From Paucibacter sp963740455 (GTDB lineage Bacteria; Pseudomonadota; Gammaproteobacteria; Burkholderiales; Burkholderiaceae_C), in the NCBI GenBank assembly GCA_963740455.1, contig CAVUEF010000006.1:323587-387586 (forward strand): 64,000 bases of DNA, given 5' to 3'. Each line of letters opens with the position of its first letter. The stretch's first letter is position 1. The position numbers and the translations under genes are program-made. Below are positions 34,799 to 45,394 of this stretch, one piece after another. The notes beneath the pieces were generated by a model that was given only the letters and a program-made list of their open reading frames with translations, did not search any database and was not told the origin of the DNA.

Positions 34799-36378
34799 TC
34801 ACCGACCGGGCGCGCATGCCAGCGCCGCGGCGAGGGCTGGCGTGTCACGCTCAACCTTCCACAAGGTGAGGTCGCGCTGGATGAAGGCGACTTGCGCCTG
34901 CGCCAGGAAGGCATAGCGATCGACCGCCGTGCTCGGTCCGATGATCCAGCTCACCGTCGAGCCGCAAAGCGCAGCGGCAAGGCCGGCCGGCTCGATCAGG
35001 AAGGTAGCCGCGCGCGGCTTGTCGAATTGACCTGCGTCGGCCACTTCCTTGCGCCAGTTGTCCTGCTTGAAGACTTCCGGGTCCGACCAGTCATCGACGA
35101 TGTGCGCCGGCCCGTGCATGCGCGCGTAGAAGGGCACGCTGAAGTGGTACTGGCCCAGCATGTAGACAGGCTGCTGCGCACCGCGCTGTGCGCCCAAGGC
35201 TCGGGCCAGTGCGGGGGATGATTTGCGCGGAAACAGCGTGAGTCCGGCAATCGTGGTGAGGCTCACCGCCACCGACACGGCCAGGCTCGCCCACCACCAT
35301 TTTCTGATGCGCGAAGTCGGTGCGGCCAGGCACAAGAATCCGTCGGCGATCAGGTAGGCCAGCGGCACCACGGTGGGCAGCACATAACCCAGCAGCTTGG
35401 ATTTGGGCAAGGTGAAGAAGCCCACGATGGCGATGATCCAGATCCACATCAGGATGCGCAGCGGCGCGCGCTCGGCGTCGCTCCAATAGCCGCGCTTGAA
35501 CAGGCGTTGCAGCCAGGGCAGGCAGGGCAGACTGGCCAGCATCAACACGGCCGGATAGAACCAGAATGGCTGCGGATTGTTGAACCCACTCGCGGCGAAG
35601 CGCTTGAAATGCTGGACGACAAAGAAGTAGTTCAGAAAATCGGGAAAGCGCAACTGCATGGCGATGAACCAAGGTGCGGCCACCAGCAGGAAGACGGCAA
35701 CACCCGGCAGCGACACCAGGGTCCACAGCGCTTCCAGCGTCGCGTCAGCGCCAGCCAGACAATCACGACCAGCGCCGGCAGCACGGCGCCAATCAAACCC
35801 TTGGCCAGAATGCCGAGCGCGGCCATCGCGTAGGCGCCGAGCAGTGCGCGGCGAAACGGCAGGCCTCGCTCGGCACTCATGGCGGCGTCGGCCAGCAACA
35901 GCACGGTCGCCGCGATGCAGCCCGCCACCAGCATGTCGAGATTGGCGAACTGCGCGCCGACCAACCACAGCGGCTGCGCCAGCAAGGCCAGCAAGGTGTA
36001 GCGGGCGGCGCGCTCGCCGACCCACCGACGCGTGAACGCAAAGAGCGCGAATGCGCCGAGCGTTGCGCCGAGCAAGGGGGCAGCGCGCCCCGCCCATTCG
36101 TGCATGCCCAACACCGACATCGAAGCCGACGTGATCCAGTAGAACAACGGCGGCTTGTGGAAGTAGGGCAGGCCGTTGAGCGTGGGCGTCAACCAGTCGC
36201 CCGAGCGCATCATTTCCCAGGCGACACCGACATAGCGGCCCTCGTCGGGTATCAGCAGCGGACGCGCCCAGGCGGTGGCGGCAAGCCAGGCCAGGATCAG
36301 CAATACGGTGAGGACGGATTGGCGCCGCGTGGCGCCCTGGACTGGCGGCATGGCGGCGGAGCTAGGGAGTTGATGCAT
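34799..36378 (-). CDS. ArnT-like membrane glycosyltransferase, probable single-base deletion
   Basis: A multispanning GT-C glycosyltransferase (PMT/ArnT type) that uses polyprenyl-phosphate sugars on the periplasmic face. The first extracytoplasmic loop carries LIPDEGRYVGVAWEMM and LPYFHKPPLFYW, the conserved DE-R and HKPP motifs. The frame breaks near 35732: WKRCGPW in one frame, WKALWTLVSLPG in the next; adding one G restores about 526 residues. E. coli ArnT adds aminoarabinose to lipid A, but the substrate here is unknown. The DsrE-like gene lies 35 bp upstream on the same strand. Confidence 0.82.
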
Positions 36379-36413
36379 CGGGCGATTGTGAGGGCCGGCG
36401 AGCGGCTCGGCGT

Positions 36414-36830
36414 TCAGGGTTTGATGTAGGCAAAGCCTTGTATTTGCAGCTTGGCCACGCGCACCACGCCCGACGGCGTGAACGTGGCTTCCTCGAGGAA
36501 CTGGTTCTTCTTCAGGCCGCGTCCTGCCAAAGTGATTTCGCACACCTCGAACTTGACGCCGCGCCCGACCAGTTCCTGCACTGCGATCTCATAGGGATTG
36601 CCGTTGCGATCCTTGGCGTCGGTCATCAGGAAGTCCACCCCGTCGCCGTTGGCGACCACCGTGATCTGTGCGCCGGGGTCGGTATCGAGATGATTCTTGA
36701 CATTGCGCAGCGCCCCCAAAGCTTGGGCGGCGGAATCGCTGACGTGATAGACCACCTTGTCTTGCGCCCAACCGAGCACGGGCAGCCAGGCCATCAGGAT
36801 GAATACAAGGGCGGCGGCGAGGCGTTTCAT
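36414..36830 (-). CDS. Periplasmic DsrE/DsrF-like protein
   Basis: A 138-residue protein with a signal peptide (MKRLAAALVFILMAWLPVLGWAQ). The mature part begins DKVVYHVSDS, followed by an LRNVKNHLD helix and ITVVANGDGVDFLM, a pattern of the DsrE-like fold found in small exported proteins. One Cys remains in FEVCEITLAGRG, at the place where DsrE proteins carry a reactive Cys. Function is probably sulfur or redox related, by family only. Confidence 0.78.
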   Translation of the reverse strand: MKRLAAALVFILMAWLPVLGWAQDKVVYHVSDSAAQALGALRNVKNHLDTDPGAQITVVANGDGVDFLMTDAKDRNGNPYEIAVQELVGRGVKFEVCEITLAGRGLKKNQFLEEATFTPSGVVRVAKLQIQGFAYIKP

Positions 36831-36986
36831 GGCAGGTCTCCGGTGGTAGGGCTTGGCATCCGACGCCATTGTGAGGGATAGCGAGGGACGGCAACCGGCC
36901 GCGCTGTTCATCGACGCCCCGAGTCTGCTGGCGCTCTCGGCCGCCGGCCTGCGATCAGGTCTCGCTGCCTACGCTCAAGCCGCAGA

Positions 36987-37157
36987 TCAACCGCCGCGCT
37001 CGGACTTCACGCCAGGGCTCGTGACAAGCACGCGCTCGAGTTGCGTGAAGGTCTGGGCCTCGGGTTCCACGCGCTGCGCCAGGCTGTCCAGTACTGCGAC
37101 TGCGCTGAGGGTCAGGAAGCTGAACACCAAAATGCCATTGAAGAGATCGTCCAACAT
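36987..37157 (-). CDS. Small single-pass membrane protein
   Basis: A 56-residue open frame with a clear ribosome binding site (AGGAG, 8 bases before the ATG at 37157). It starts MLDDLFNGILVFSFLTLSAV and has one probable membrane helix (about residues 7-25), then a hydrophilic tail. I do not recognise a family. Strong start signals and a coherent hydropathy profile support a real gene, but its small size keeps confidence moderate. Confidence 0.5.
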   Translation of the reverse strand: MLDDLFNGILVFSFLTLSAVAVLDSLAQRVEPEAQTFTQLERVLVTSPGVKSERGG

Positions 37158-37302
37158 TTCAAGCTCCTTGAGAAGTTCATTGGATCGCGTCGGGTTCGCG
37201 ATGGAGTGAACTGTAGGAGCGGGACAGCGGGCAATCCAGCGGCTTGCGACGAGGGGTTTGTTGCCGGGAATGAAGTGCGCAATAGCGCGACGAATCGGGG
37301 CT

Positions 37303-37394
37303 GTCAGAGCTTGCCGAGTACGGCAAGGTCCGACCCTCAAGCCTGATCAGTTGGGGTCAGAGCTTGCCGAGTACAGCAAGGTCCGACCCTCAAG
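37303..37394. repeat. Two direct copies of a 39-bp palindromic repeat
   Basis: Copies at 37303-37341 and 37356-37394 differ at one base. Each contains the hairpin CTTGCCG-AGTA-CGGCAAG (one C-to-A mismatch version in copy 2: cagcaag) and ends in ggtccgaccctcaag. The second copy touches the M24 peptidase stop codon. They look like REP-type elements and may serve as a transcription end for that gene. Confidence 0.8.
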
Positions 37395-39206
37395 TTAGAA
37401 GATTGGTTTTGTGCGTTCTTGCAGCCAGGCCAGCGCATCGCCGTTGACCAGTGGCGACAGGCGCGCCAGCACCTCGGCGTGATAGCGGTTCAGCCATTCG
37501 ATTTCGTCGGCGCGCAGCAGTGCGGGCTCGATGCAGCGGGTGTCTATCGGGCACAGCGTGAGGGTTTCAAACTTCAGCATCTCGCCGAACACGCCTTGCT
37601 CGGGCGTATCAACGGCCACATTGAGCACCAGGTTCTCGATGCGCACGCCCCATTGGTTGGCGCGGTAGATGCCGGGCTCGATCGAGGTGATCATGCCGGG
37701 CTCCATCGCCATGTTCGCGTCGGGCACGACCTTCGAAATGCTTTGCGGGCCTTCGTGCACGTTCATGAAATAGCCCACGCCGTGGCCTGTGCCGTGACCG
37801 TAGTCGATGCCATGCTCCCACAGCGGCGCGCGCGCAATCGCGTCGAGCATCGGCGACAGCGTGCCGCGCGGGAACGTCGTGCGGCTCAAGGCCATCATGC
37901 TTTTCAGCACCAAGGTGAAGTCGCGCTTTTGCGCGGCGCTGATGGCGCCGATTTTCCAGACGCGCGTGATGTCGGTCGTGCCGCCCAGGTACTGGCCGCC
38001 CGAGTCGATCAGCAACAAGTTGTTGCCTTCGATAACCGCGTGCGATTCCGGCGTGGCGCGGTAATGCGGCATGGCGCCATTCGGGCCAAAGCCGGCGATG
38101 GTGCCAAAGCTCAGTCCGACAAGACCGGGGCGCCTGGCGCGCGCCGCGCTCAAGCGCTCATCCACCGTGATTTCGGTGATGCGCTCACGCCCCAGCGCCT
38201 GCTCGAACCAGGCATAGAACTCGCACATCGCGGCGCCGTCCTGCTCCATGGTCTCGCGCACGAACTGCGCCTCGATCGCGGTCTTGCGGCTCTTGGCCAG
38301 TGCGGTCGGGTTGATCGCCTCGACCACGCGCACGCCGCCGGCCACGGCTTCGCGCAGCCCCAGCGTGACGCGCCGCGGGTCGATCAGCAGCACGCTGCCC
38401 GGCTCGAGTATTGCCAAGGCCTTGGGCGCCTGGTCGTAGTCGGCAAGTCGCACGCCGTCCTGCGCCAGCCTGGCCTGCAGCGCAGGGTTCACCTTGCCGG
38501 CACCGACGAACAGGGTCGCGCCGCGCGGCTCGATCAAGGCATGCGCGATGAACACCGGGTTGCACGGCACGTCGGCGCCGCGCAGATTGAAGAGCCAGGC
38601 CACGTCGTCGACGGTCGATATGAAATGCAGGCTGGCGCCATGTCTGGTCATCGCTGCGCGCAGCTCGGCGAGCTTGGCGGCGCGCGTCACGGCGGCCTGC
38701 GGCGGCAGATGTTCATAGACTGCCTCGGTGGGCAGGCCGGGGCGGTCGGCCCACACTGACTTGAGCAAGTCGAGGTCGGTGCGCAGCTTGATCTTGGCTT
38801 GCACCATTCCCATGCGGAGCTGTTGCGCCAGCGCCAGACTCAAAACCTGGCCGTCCACCGCCAGGGTCTGATCGGGCCGCAAATGCTGGGCAATCCAATC
38901 GATGAAATGGGTGGCGGCACCGGTCGGAATTTTCACCAGATCAATGCCGGTGCCCGCGAGTTCGTGCTCGGCCTGGGTCCAGTAGCGCATGTCGGCAAAC
39001 AGCGCGGCGCGCTCGCGTGTCACGACCAGCGTGCCCATCGAGCCGGTGAAGCCCGACAACCATTCGCGGCCCTGCCAGCGCACTGGCAGGTACTCGGACA
39101 GATGCGGGTCGCTCGACGGCACCAGCACGCCGTGCAGGTCTTGCCCGAGCATCGCGTCGCGCAGCTGCGCAATTCTCAGGGTGGTGGTGGCGGTACGAGT
39201 GTCCAT
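37395..39206 (-). CDS. Xaa-Pro aminopeptidase, M24B family (XPNPEP1-like)
   Basis: A 603-residue metallopeptidase that removes N-terminal residues preceding proline. Two creatinase-type N-terminal domains (residues about 5-300) precede the catalytic pita-bread domain. Metal ligands are visible: the two Asp in LLIDSGGQYLGGTTDITRVW, the His in GHGTGHGVGYFMNVHEGP, the Glu in ITSIEPGIY and the Glu in VRIENLVLN. The length and C-terminal M24_C extension match the long XPNPEP1-like form, not the short PepP. ATG at 39206 is preceded by GGAGAA. Confidence 0.92.
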   Translation of the reverse strand: MDTRTATTTLRIAQLRDAMLGQDLHGVLVPSSDPHLSEYLPVRWQGREWLSGFTGSMGTLVVTRERAALFADMRYWTQAEHELAGTGIDLVKIPTGAATHFIDWIAQHLRPDQTLAVDGQVLSLALAQQLRMGMVQAKIKLRTDLDLLKSVWADRPGLPTEAVYEHLPPQAAVTRAAKLAELRAAMTRHGASLHFISTVDDVAWLFNLRGADVPCNPVFIAHALIEPRGATLFVGAGKVNPALQARLAQDGVRLADYDQAPKALAILEPGSVLLIDPRRVTLGLREAVAGGVRVVEAINPTALAKSRKTAIEAQFVRETMEQDGAAMCEFYAWFEQALGRERITEITVDERLSAARARRPGLVGLSFGTIAGFGPNGAMPHYRATPESHAVIEGNNLLLIDSGGQYLGGTTDITRVWKIGAISAAQKRDFTLVLKSMMALSRTTFPRGTLSPMLDAIARAPLWEHGIDYGHGTGHGVGYFMNVHEGPQSISKVVPDANMAMEPGMITSIEPGIYRANQWGVRIENLVLNVAVDTPEQGVFGEMLKFETLTLCPIDTRCIEPALLRADEIEWLNRYHAEVLARLSPLVNGDALAWLQERTKPIF

Positions 39207-39336
39207 GAGAAAGTTCTCCGAGCTGGATGGCTGGGCCTGCGTGCGTGGCGAGCCCTGTGTTGAGGCTGGGCGATTGTAGGCAGGGTAGCAAGGCCTGCCC
39301 GGCACCCGGTGCGGGCACAAGACCTGTGTTCGACGT

Positions 39337-41792
39337 TCAAAGCAAAGCAGGCTGGTCCGGCGGTTCGCCATTGTCATCGAACCGATGGCCTCCGGCGCGC
39401 TTGGCACGGTACATCGCCGTGTCGGCACGGCTCATCAGCGACTGCAGGTTATCTGCATCGACCGGATGCCGGCTGATGCCGATACTGGCACCGACCTGAC
39501 AGGTCTGGCCCTGGAAGCTGATGGGCGCATCGATCGCCTTGACCAGCTTGCGGGCCACTTGCTTGACTTGATCAAGTTCGGCGACGCCTTGCAGCAGCAC
39601 CACGAATTCGTCGCCACCCAGGCGTGCCACGGTATCCATCGGACGCGTGTTGGCACTCAGGCGTGCCGCCACTTGCTTGAGCACCTCGTCGCCCGCGTCG
39701 TGACCGAAACGATCATTGACTTCCTTGAAGTCATCAAGATCGATGAACAACAAGGCGAACGGCGCTGGCTCGCGCGCGTGGCGCGCAATCGACTGGCGGA
39801 TGCGATCCTCCAGCAAGAAGCGGTTGGGCAAACCGGTCAAGCTGTCGTTCAGAGCCTGGTGCTTTAAACGTTCCTGGACGGCGTGCTGGATGCCGAAGTC
39901 CTTGTCGATGTTGACGTAGCTGGTAATGGCACCGTTCGCATCGAGCATCGGTGTGACGGTCTTGAAGACATGGTAATCGCTGCCGTTCTTGTGCCGGTTG
40001 GTGACATGACCATTGAAGGAATGGCCTGCCGAGATGGTGTTCCATAGTGGCGGTAGAAATTCTCGTCTTGTGCGCCCGAATTGAACAGCGATGGTGTCTT
40101 GCCCAGCACCTCGTTGCGACGCCAGCCGCTCAAGTTCTCGAACCCGGGGTTGACATATTTGATGGTGCCATCGGCGTCGGTCAGCATGATGGCATCGGTG
40201 GTCTGCTCGACAATGTTCGAGAGCTCGCGCAAATGGATTTCGGCTTTCCTCGCCTCGGTGTTGTCGGTCAGTATCGTCAGGCCGGCGGGCGCACCGTCCC
40301 AATGGATGGTCTGCACGCGCAGTCGCCACAAGCGCTGCGAGCCGTTCTTGCGAAGCGCCCGGATCTCATAGTCCCCGAAGTCGATCTCGCCGCGCATGCG
40401 TCGCGCATGGGTTTCCAAGGTGCGCGCCCGGTCGTCCTCGTGAATCAAAGGCAGAAAGCTGTGGCCTGTCAATTCGTCTCGGGTATAGCCAGTCATCTCG
40501 ATGGCCATGGGGTTGCAGAATTTGATCACGCCGTTCTGCGTGATCATCAAGCCCAGCGGCATGTGCTCGATCAAGTGCTGATAGCGCTCCTGCGAGGCAC
40601 GCAAGGCCGCCTGCATGTCCGACATGGCGCCCAGTATGCTGGACTCGGTGCCACGCGCCACGCTGATCACCGTGCTCAGATCGCCCTGGGCCACCGCATT
40701 GGCCAGCGCCATCACCTCGGCAGGTTCACCGCCGAGCTGGCGCGTGATCGACAGCGCTGCCACGCTTCCGACTCCCAGGCCGAGGCCGGCCGTGACCAGC
40801 ATCGCCACCAGCATCAGCACCAGGTTCCGGTCTTGCCTGGCGAGGCGATCGTTCAACATCAGTTCAAGCTGGTCCAAGGCGCGGTTGCCCATCGATAGCT
40901 GGGCATCGATGGCGCGTGAAAACATCGCCCAGTACGCGGTGTCGGACACCCCGGGCGCTTGCGGGTCGACGAGCATCTGATCCGCCACTGAAAACACCGC
41001 TTGCGTCAGTTCCAAGGCCTCTTTGGCCGGACCGAGCAAGAGCGCATGCAGCGCAGCGTCGGTGTCCGCGAGCTCCGACAATTCCTGCTCCAGGCGCGAT
41101 TGCTGGTACTTGGCGCGTGCCAGATAAGCGCCAAACTCATGCAGTTGCGCGTGGTCGCTGGTCCGGGTGGCGAGCAGCTGGCCGCCCATGTCGCGGGTCT
41201 TGCCGAGGTCTTCGATCAGAACGGGGGCGGCCATGATGGCGAGGTCGATCAGCGCGTGCGTCGTGTGCCCCTGGTCGGTCACAAAGCCGGCGTCGTAATT
41301 CAGTTCATTGGACAACTCCAGCAATTGCTCGATGAGGCGGTTGTGCTGTGCGAGCCTCAGCGGCATGCCGAGTTCCCGACCAGCGATGCTGCGTCGCAGC
41401 GCATACCAATCCTGCTCGGTTGCCGACAAGGTCTTGGGCAGATCGGTCTTGGCCAACGCCCGGCCGAGGGCCGCGGACAGATTCTTGAACCCTGTATCGA
41501 TGGCTTGGCTCGTGGCGTCGCGCGTTGATCTCATGTCGCCGTGCCCCGCGTCGACCAAGACGGTGAGACCACGGTGTCGCTGCAAGAGGCTGAGGAGGCT
41601 GATCAGTGCCTTGGTGGGTGCGACCGCGCGGACCTCCAACTGCGATTCTTGAGTGATCCGATACGACGAGAACAAGTACATCGCACTCGGGACGGCGGCC
41701 AGCAAGAGCGCCATCGCGCCCAGGAGCATGAAACGCGTGCGCACCTTCAGCGGGACATCGAGCTCAGCATGCGACTGCCTTTGTCTGCCCAT
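39337..41792 (-). CDS. Membrane sensor with two PAS domains and GGDEF domain, probable single-base deletion
   Basis: A sensor diguanylate cyclase. Order: membrane helix (about residues 15-37), a periplasmic region of ~280 residues beginning LLSLLQRHRGLTVLVDAG (nitrate-sensor-like), a second helix (VLMLVAMLVTAGLGLGVGS), a HAMP-like segment, PAS1 (IEHMPLGLMITQNGVIKF), PAS2 (TTDAIMLTDADGTIKYVN), and GGDEF with FIDLDDFKEVNDRFGHDAGD and RLGGDEFVV. The I-site RPMD is present. The frame breaks in PAS2 near 40047 (FYRHYGTPS versus LWNTISAGHSF); adding one C restores 818 residues. ATG at 41792 is my choice; 41852 is an alternative. Confidence 0.85.
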
Positions 41793-42028
41793 TGCCAGCG
41801 GCCTGGCGTCGATGCACGCGCTGCAAGGGCAACGAATCTGGTGACGAATCATTTGTCATGAGCATTCCGCTGTCTTCGCATGGTTTCACGCAATCATTGT
41901 TTCACATTCGCGCGCGTGGCGTGGGTGAAGAACTCCCATCGAGAACCGCACCAAGGTCGAGATCGAACGCGGCCACGCTGACCTGATCTAGACTTGCGGC
42001 AAACCCTGATCATTCTTGAAAGCTCAAC
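41793..42028. other. Intergenic region
   Basis: This divergent gap between the sensor gene (minus) and the acyl-CoA dehydrogenase gene (plus) must hold both promoters. I see no convincing -35/-10 pair, repeat or small gene in it. Confidence 0.4.
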
Positions 42029-43204
42029 ATGCCGAAAGCCTCATTCCAGTGGGAAGACCCGCTGCTGCTGAACCAGCAACTCGATGACGACGAGCGCATG
42101 GTGCGTGACGCCGCGCAAAGCTATTGCCAGGACAAGCTGGCGCCGCGTGTGCTCGAAGCCTTCCGCCACGAGCGGACCGATGTGACGATCTTTCGCGAGA
42201 TGGGCGACCTGGGGCTGCTCGGGCCCACCATCGCGCCCGAATACGGCGGCCCGGGTCTCAGCTATGTATGCTACGGACTCATCGCGCGCGAGATCGAGCG
42301 CGTCGATTCGGGCTATCGGTCGATGATGAGCGTGCAGTCTTCGCTGGTGATGGTGCCCATCAATGATTTTGGCAACGAGGCGACCAAACAGAAATACCTG
42401 CCCAAACTCGCCACCGGCGAGTGGATTGGCTGCTTTGGTCTCACCGAACCGAATCACGGCTCGGACCCGGGCTCGATGGTGACGCGCGCCAAGAAAGGTG
42501 GCGGGCGGCTATTCGATCAGCGGCAGCAAGATGTGGATCACCAACAGCCCCATCGCCGACGTCTTCATGGTCTGGGCCAAGGACGACGAAGGCTCATTCG
42601 CGGCTTTGTGCTGGAGAAGGGCTGGAAAGGTTTGAGCGCCCCGGCCATCCACGGCAAGGTGGGTTTGCGCGCGTCGATCACCGGCGAGATCGTGATGGAC
42701 GAGGTGTTCTGCCCCGAGGAGAACGCCTTCCCCGAAGTTCGCGGCCTGAAGGGCCCGTTCACCTGCCTGAACAGCGCGCGCTACGGCATCGCGTGGGGCG
42801 CTTTGGGCGCGGCCGAATTCTGCTGGCATACGGCGCGCCAGTACACGCTGGACCGCAAGCAGTTCGGCAGGCCGCTCGCCGCCAACCAGCTGATCCAGAA
42901 GAAGCTTGCCGACATGCAGACCGAAATCACGCTGGGTCTGCAGGGCTGCCTGCGCCTGGGCCGGATGAAGGACGAAGGCACGGCGTCGCCTGAAATCACC
43001 TCGATTATGAAGCGCAACTCGTGCGGCAAGTCGCTCGACATTGCGCGCATGGCGCGCGACATGCTGGGCGGCAACGGCATCAGCGACGAGTTCGGCATTG
43101 CGCGCCATCTGGTGAACCTGGAGGTGGTCAACACCTACGAAGGCACACACGACATCCATGCGCTGATTCTGGGTCGGGCCCAGACGGGCATCGCGGCCTT
43201 CTGA
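42029..43204 (+). CDS. gcdH: Glutaryl-CoA dehydrogenase-type acyl-CoA dehydrogenase, with a compensated frameshift segment
   Basis: An FAD enzyme that converts glutaryl-CoA to crotonyl-CoA in lysine/tryptophan degradation. Family signatures are CFGLTEPNHGSDPGSMVTRA, YGIAWGALGAAEFC and the C-terminal VNTYEGTHDIHALILGRA, whose Glu is the catalytic base. Residues about 156-188 read as GGGRLFDQRQQDVDHQQ and so on, which is out of frame. The other frame reads GGYSISGSKMWITNSPIADV, the expected FAD-binding segment. An extra A near 42495 and a missing base near 42595 explain it. The true product is therefore 391-392 residues with a normal middle. Confidence 0.9.
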   Translation: MPKASFQWEDPLLLNQQLDDDERMVRDAAQSYCQDKLAPRVLEAFRHERTDVTIFREMGDLGLLGPTIAPEYGGPGLSYVCYGLIAREIERVDSGYRSMMSVQSSLVMVPINDFGNEATKQKYLPKLATGEWIGCFGLTEPNHGSDPGSMVTRAKKGGGRLFDQRQQDVDHQQPHRRRLHGLGQGRRRLIRGFVLEKGWKGLSAPAIHGKVGLRASITGEIVMDEVFCPEENAFPEVRGLKGPFTCLNSARYGIAWGALGAAEFCWHTARQYTLDRKQFGRPLAANQLIQKKLADMQTEITLGLQGCLRLGRMKDEGTASPEITSIMKRNSCGKSLDIARMARDMLGGNGISDEFGIARHLVNLEVVNTYEGTHDIHALILGRAQTGIAAF

Positions 43205-44233
43205 TGAGGAGTGCTTTCAATTTGCCGACCGGCGCGGCGCGCAGAGTGAGCCCGGTCCATCCCGGTCTGGTCGCCGACATCGGTGGCACCAACGCGCGCT
43301 TTGCCTATGTCGCGCTGCCCGGTGGTGCGATCGAGCATGTGCGCGTGCTCCCCGTGGCTGCGCATGCGGAGCCCGAGGCGGCCGTGCACGCGTATCTGGC
43401 TGAAGTGCAAGCGTTGCTGGGCACGCCTATCAGCCGCCGCGCCGGGCGGCCTTCGCCTTGGCCACCACGCTGGCAGGCGATCAGGTCGCGTTGACGAACG
43501 GACCGTGGCGCTTTTCGCGCGCCGAGCTTGAGCGCGCACTCGGCCTGGACGCCTTGCTGCTGCTCAACGACTTCGAGGCGCTGGCGCTGTCATTGCCTCA
43601 GTTGCAAGCCGGGCAGTTGCGGCAGTGGCCAGGCATTGCAGCGCGGCCGCTCGACGGCGGCACGCTGGCCGTGATCGGCCCCGGCACCGGACTCGGCGTG
43701 GCCGCCGTCGTGAAGACGCGCCAGGGCTGGTGGCCTTTGCCGAGCGAAGGCGGGCATGTGACGCTGTCCGCTGCTGACCGGTTCGAATCCGACTTGCTCG
43801 CCTGGGTGCGGCGCGAGCATGCGCATGTGTCGGCCGAGCGCCTGCTCTCCGGCCTTGGCCTGCCGCTGCTGCACAGTGCGGTGGCAGCCGTGCTGGGCGT
43901 GAGCAGCAAGGTCGTGACGCCAGCGCAGATCACCGAGCAAGGTCTGAGCGGAGCGTGCCCGTGAGCAGCCAGACGCTCGATGTTTTTTGCGCGCTGCTCG
44001 GCGGCTTTGCCGGCAATGTGGCACTGACCTTTGACGCACGCGGCGGCGTCTTCATCGGCGGGGGCATCGTGCCGCGCCTGGGGGAGCGCTTCTTCAGCTC
44101 GGATTTCAGGGAGCGCTTCGAATCGAAGGGACGCTTTCGCAGCTTTCTGCAAGCCATACCGACGGCCTTGATCACCGACACGATGGTCGCGTTGAGCGGC
44201 GCGGCCTTGGCCATCGAGCAGGGGCAGGGTTGA
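43204..44233 (+). CDS. glk: Glucokinase, interrupted by two apparent single-base deletions
   Basis: Glk phosphorylates glucose with ATP. The pieces are: 43204-43445, with the phosphate-binding GLVADIGGTNARFAYV; about 43446-43950, with LLLNDFEALALSLP, the ATP-site VIGPGTGLGVAAVV and the catalytic-region PLPSEGGHVTLSA; and about 43951-44233, with VFCALLGGFAGNVALTF and GGVFIGGGIVPRL. Each junction needs one extra base; restoring both gives 343 residues, the usual length. The ATG overlaps the gcdH stop by one base. Confidence 0.88.
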
Positions 44234-44333
44234 CGCTGCGGCGACGCGGTGGATTCGCTCGAAATTCGGTTGCAGCGCATCCTGGGCCCTAAAATCGCCG
44301 CTTCGGGCCCGACGCGGTCCGCGCGAGCACCCG

Positions 44334-45392
44334 ATGACTGCAAACTTTCCCATCATTGATCGCCCAATCCGCTTTGCCCTGGTGGGCTGCGGGCGCATCT
44401 CGAAAAACCATATCGACGCCTTGCGCATGCACGCTGCGCGCGCGCAGTTGGTGGCGGTGTGCGATGTGCGCGAACAAGCCTTGACCGACGCGATGGCCGC
44501 CACCGGGGCGCCGGGCTTTGCCTCGCTGGAGGCGCTGCTGGCCGGCAGCGACGCCGACGTGGTGGTGCTGGCCACGCCCAGCGGCCTGCATCCGCGCCAG
44601 GCGATTGCCGTGGCGCAAGCTGGACGCCATGTGCTCAGCGAAAAACCGATGGCCACCAAGTTCGACGAGGGCATGGCGATGGTGCAGGCCTGCCGCGACG
44701 CGGGCGTCAAGCTGTTCGTCGTCAAGCAGAACCGCCTCAACAGCACCGTGCAAATCGTCAAGCGCGCCATCGAGCAGGGGCGCTTTGGCCGCATCTACCT
44801 GAGCACGGTGAATGTGTTCTGGACGCGCCCTCAAAGCTATTACGACGCCTCCCCCTGGCGCGGCCGCTGGGACATGGACGGCGGCGCCTTCATGAACCAG
44901 AGCAGCCACTATGTTGATCTGCTCGACTGGCTGGTCGGTCCGGTCGACAGCGTGCACGCCTACACGGCGACGCTGGCGCGCGACATCGAGGCCGAGGACA
45001 CCGGCGTGATGAGCGTGCGGCTGCGCCATGGCGGCCTGGCGTCGATCAATGTGACGATGCTGACCTATCCGCAAAATCTCGAAGGATCGATCACCATCCT
45101 CGGTGAAAAGGGCACGGTGAGAATCGGCGGCACGGCGGTCAACAAGATCGAGCATTGGCAGTTCGCCGACGCACATGCCGACGACGAGCAGGTGACGAGC
45201 GCCAGCTATGCAACGCCCAACGTCTACGGTTTCGGGCATCCGCTCTACTACGACAACGTCATCAAGAGCCTGCGCGGCGAGGCCAGCGCCGAGGTCGACG
45301 GCTACGAAGGCCTGCGCTCGCTCGAAATCCTGATCGCCGCCTACCGCTCGGCGCGCGATGGGCAGCGTGTCGGTCTGCCCTTGGTCTTCTAA
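44334..45392 (+). CDS. wbpB: Gfo/Idh/MocA oxidoreductase, WbpB/WlbA-like
   Basis: A 352-residue NAD-dependent dehydrogenase. The Rossmann motif is ALVGCGRISKNHIDALR, the catalytic Lys is in VLSEKPMATK, and the His of SSHYVDLLDWL completes the site. It resembles UDP-N-acetylglucosaminuronate 3-dehydrogenases (WbpB/WlbA), which make the 3-keto sugar aminated by WbpE. The next two genes encode WbpD- and WbpE-like enzymes, as in the UDP-2,3-diacetamido-uronate pathway. A -10-like TAAAAT at 44290-44295 may begin the operon. WbpA, which supplies the substrate, is not in the window. Confidence 0.85.
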   Translation: MTANFPIIDRPIRFALVGCGRISKNHIDALRMHAARAQLVAVCDVREQALTDAMAATGAPGFASLEALLAGSDADVVVLATPSGLHPRQAIAVAQAGRHVLSEKPMATKFDEGMAMVQACRDAGVKLFVVKQNRLNSTVQIVKRAIEQGRFGRIYLSTVNVFWTRPQSYYDASPWRGRWDMDGGAFMNQSSHYVDLLDWLVGPVDSVHAYTATLARDIEAEDTGVMSVRLRHGGLASINVTMLTYPQNLEGSITILGEKGTVRIGGTAVNKIEHWQFADAHADDEQVTSASYATPNVYGFGHPLYYDNVIKSLRGEASAEVDGYEGLRSLEILIAAYRSARDGQRVGLPLVF

Positions 45393-45394
45393 TC

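Noticed and set aside
34795..35221. C-terminal extension of the esterase past 34794
   Set aside because: It would lie wholly antisense to the ArnT-like gene and has no conservation; a single missing base near 34728 gives a natural end.
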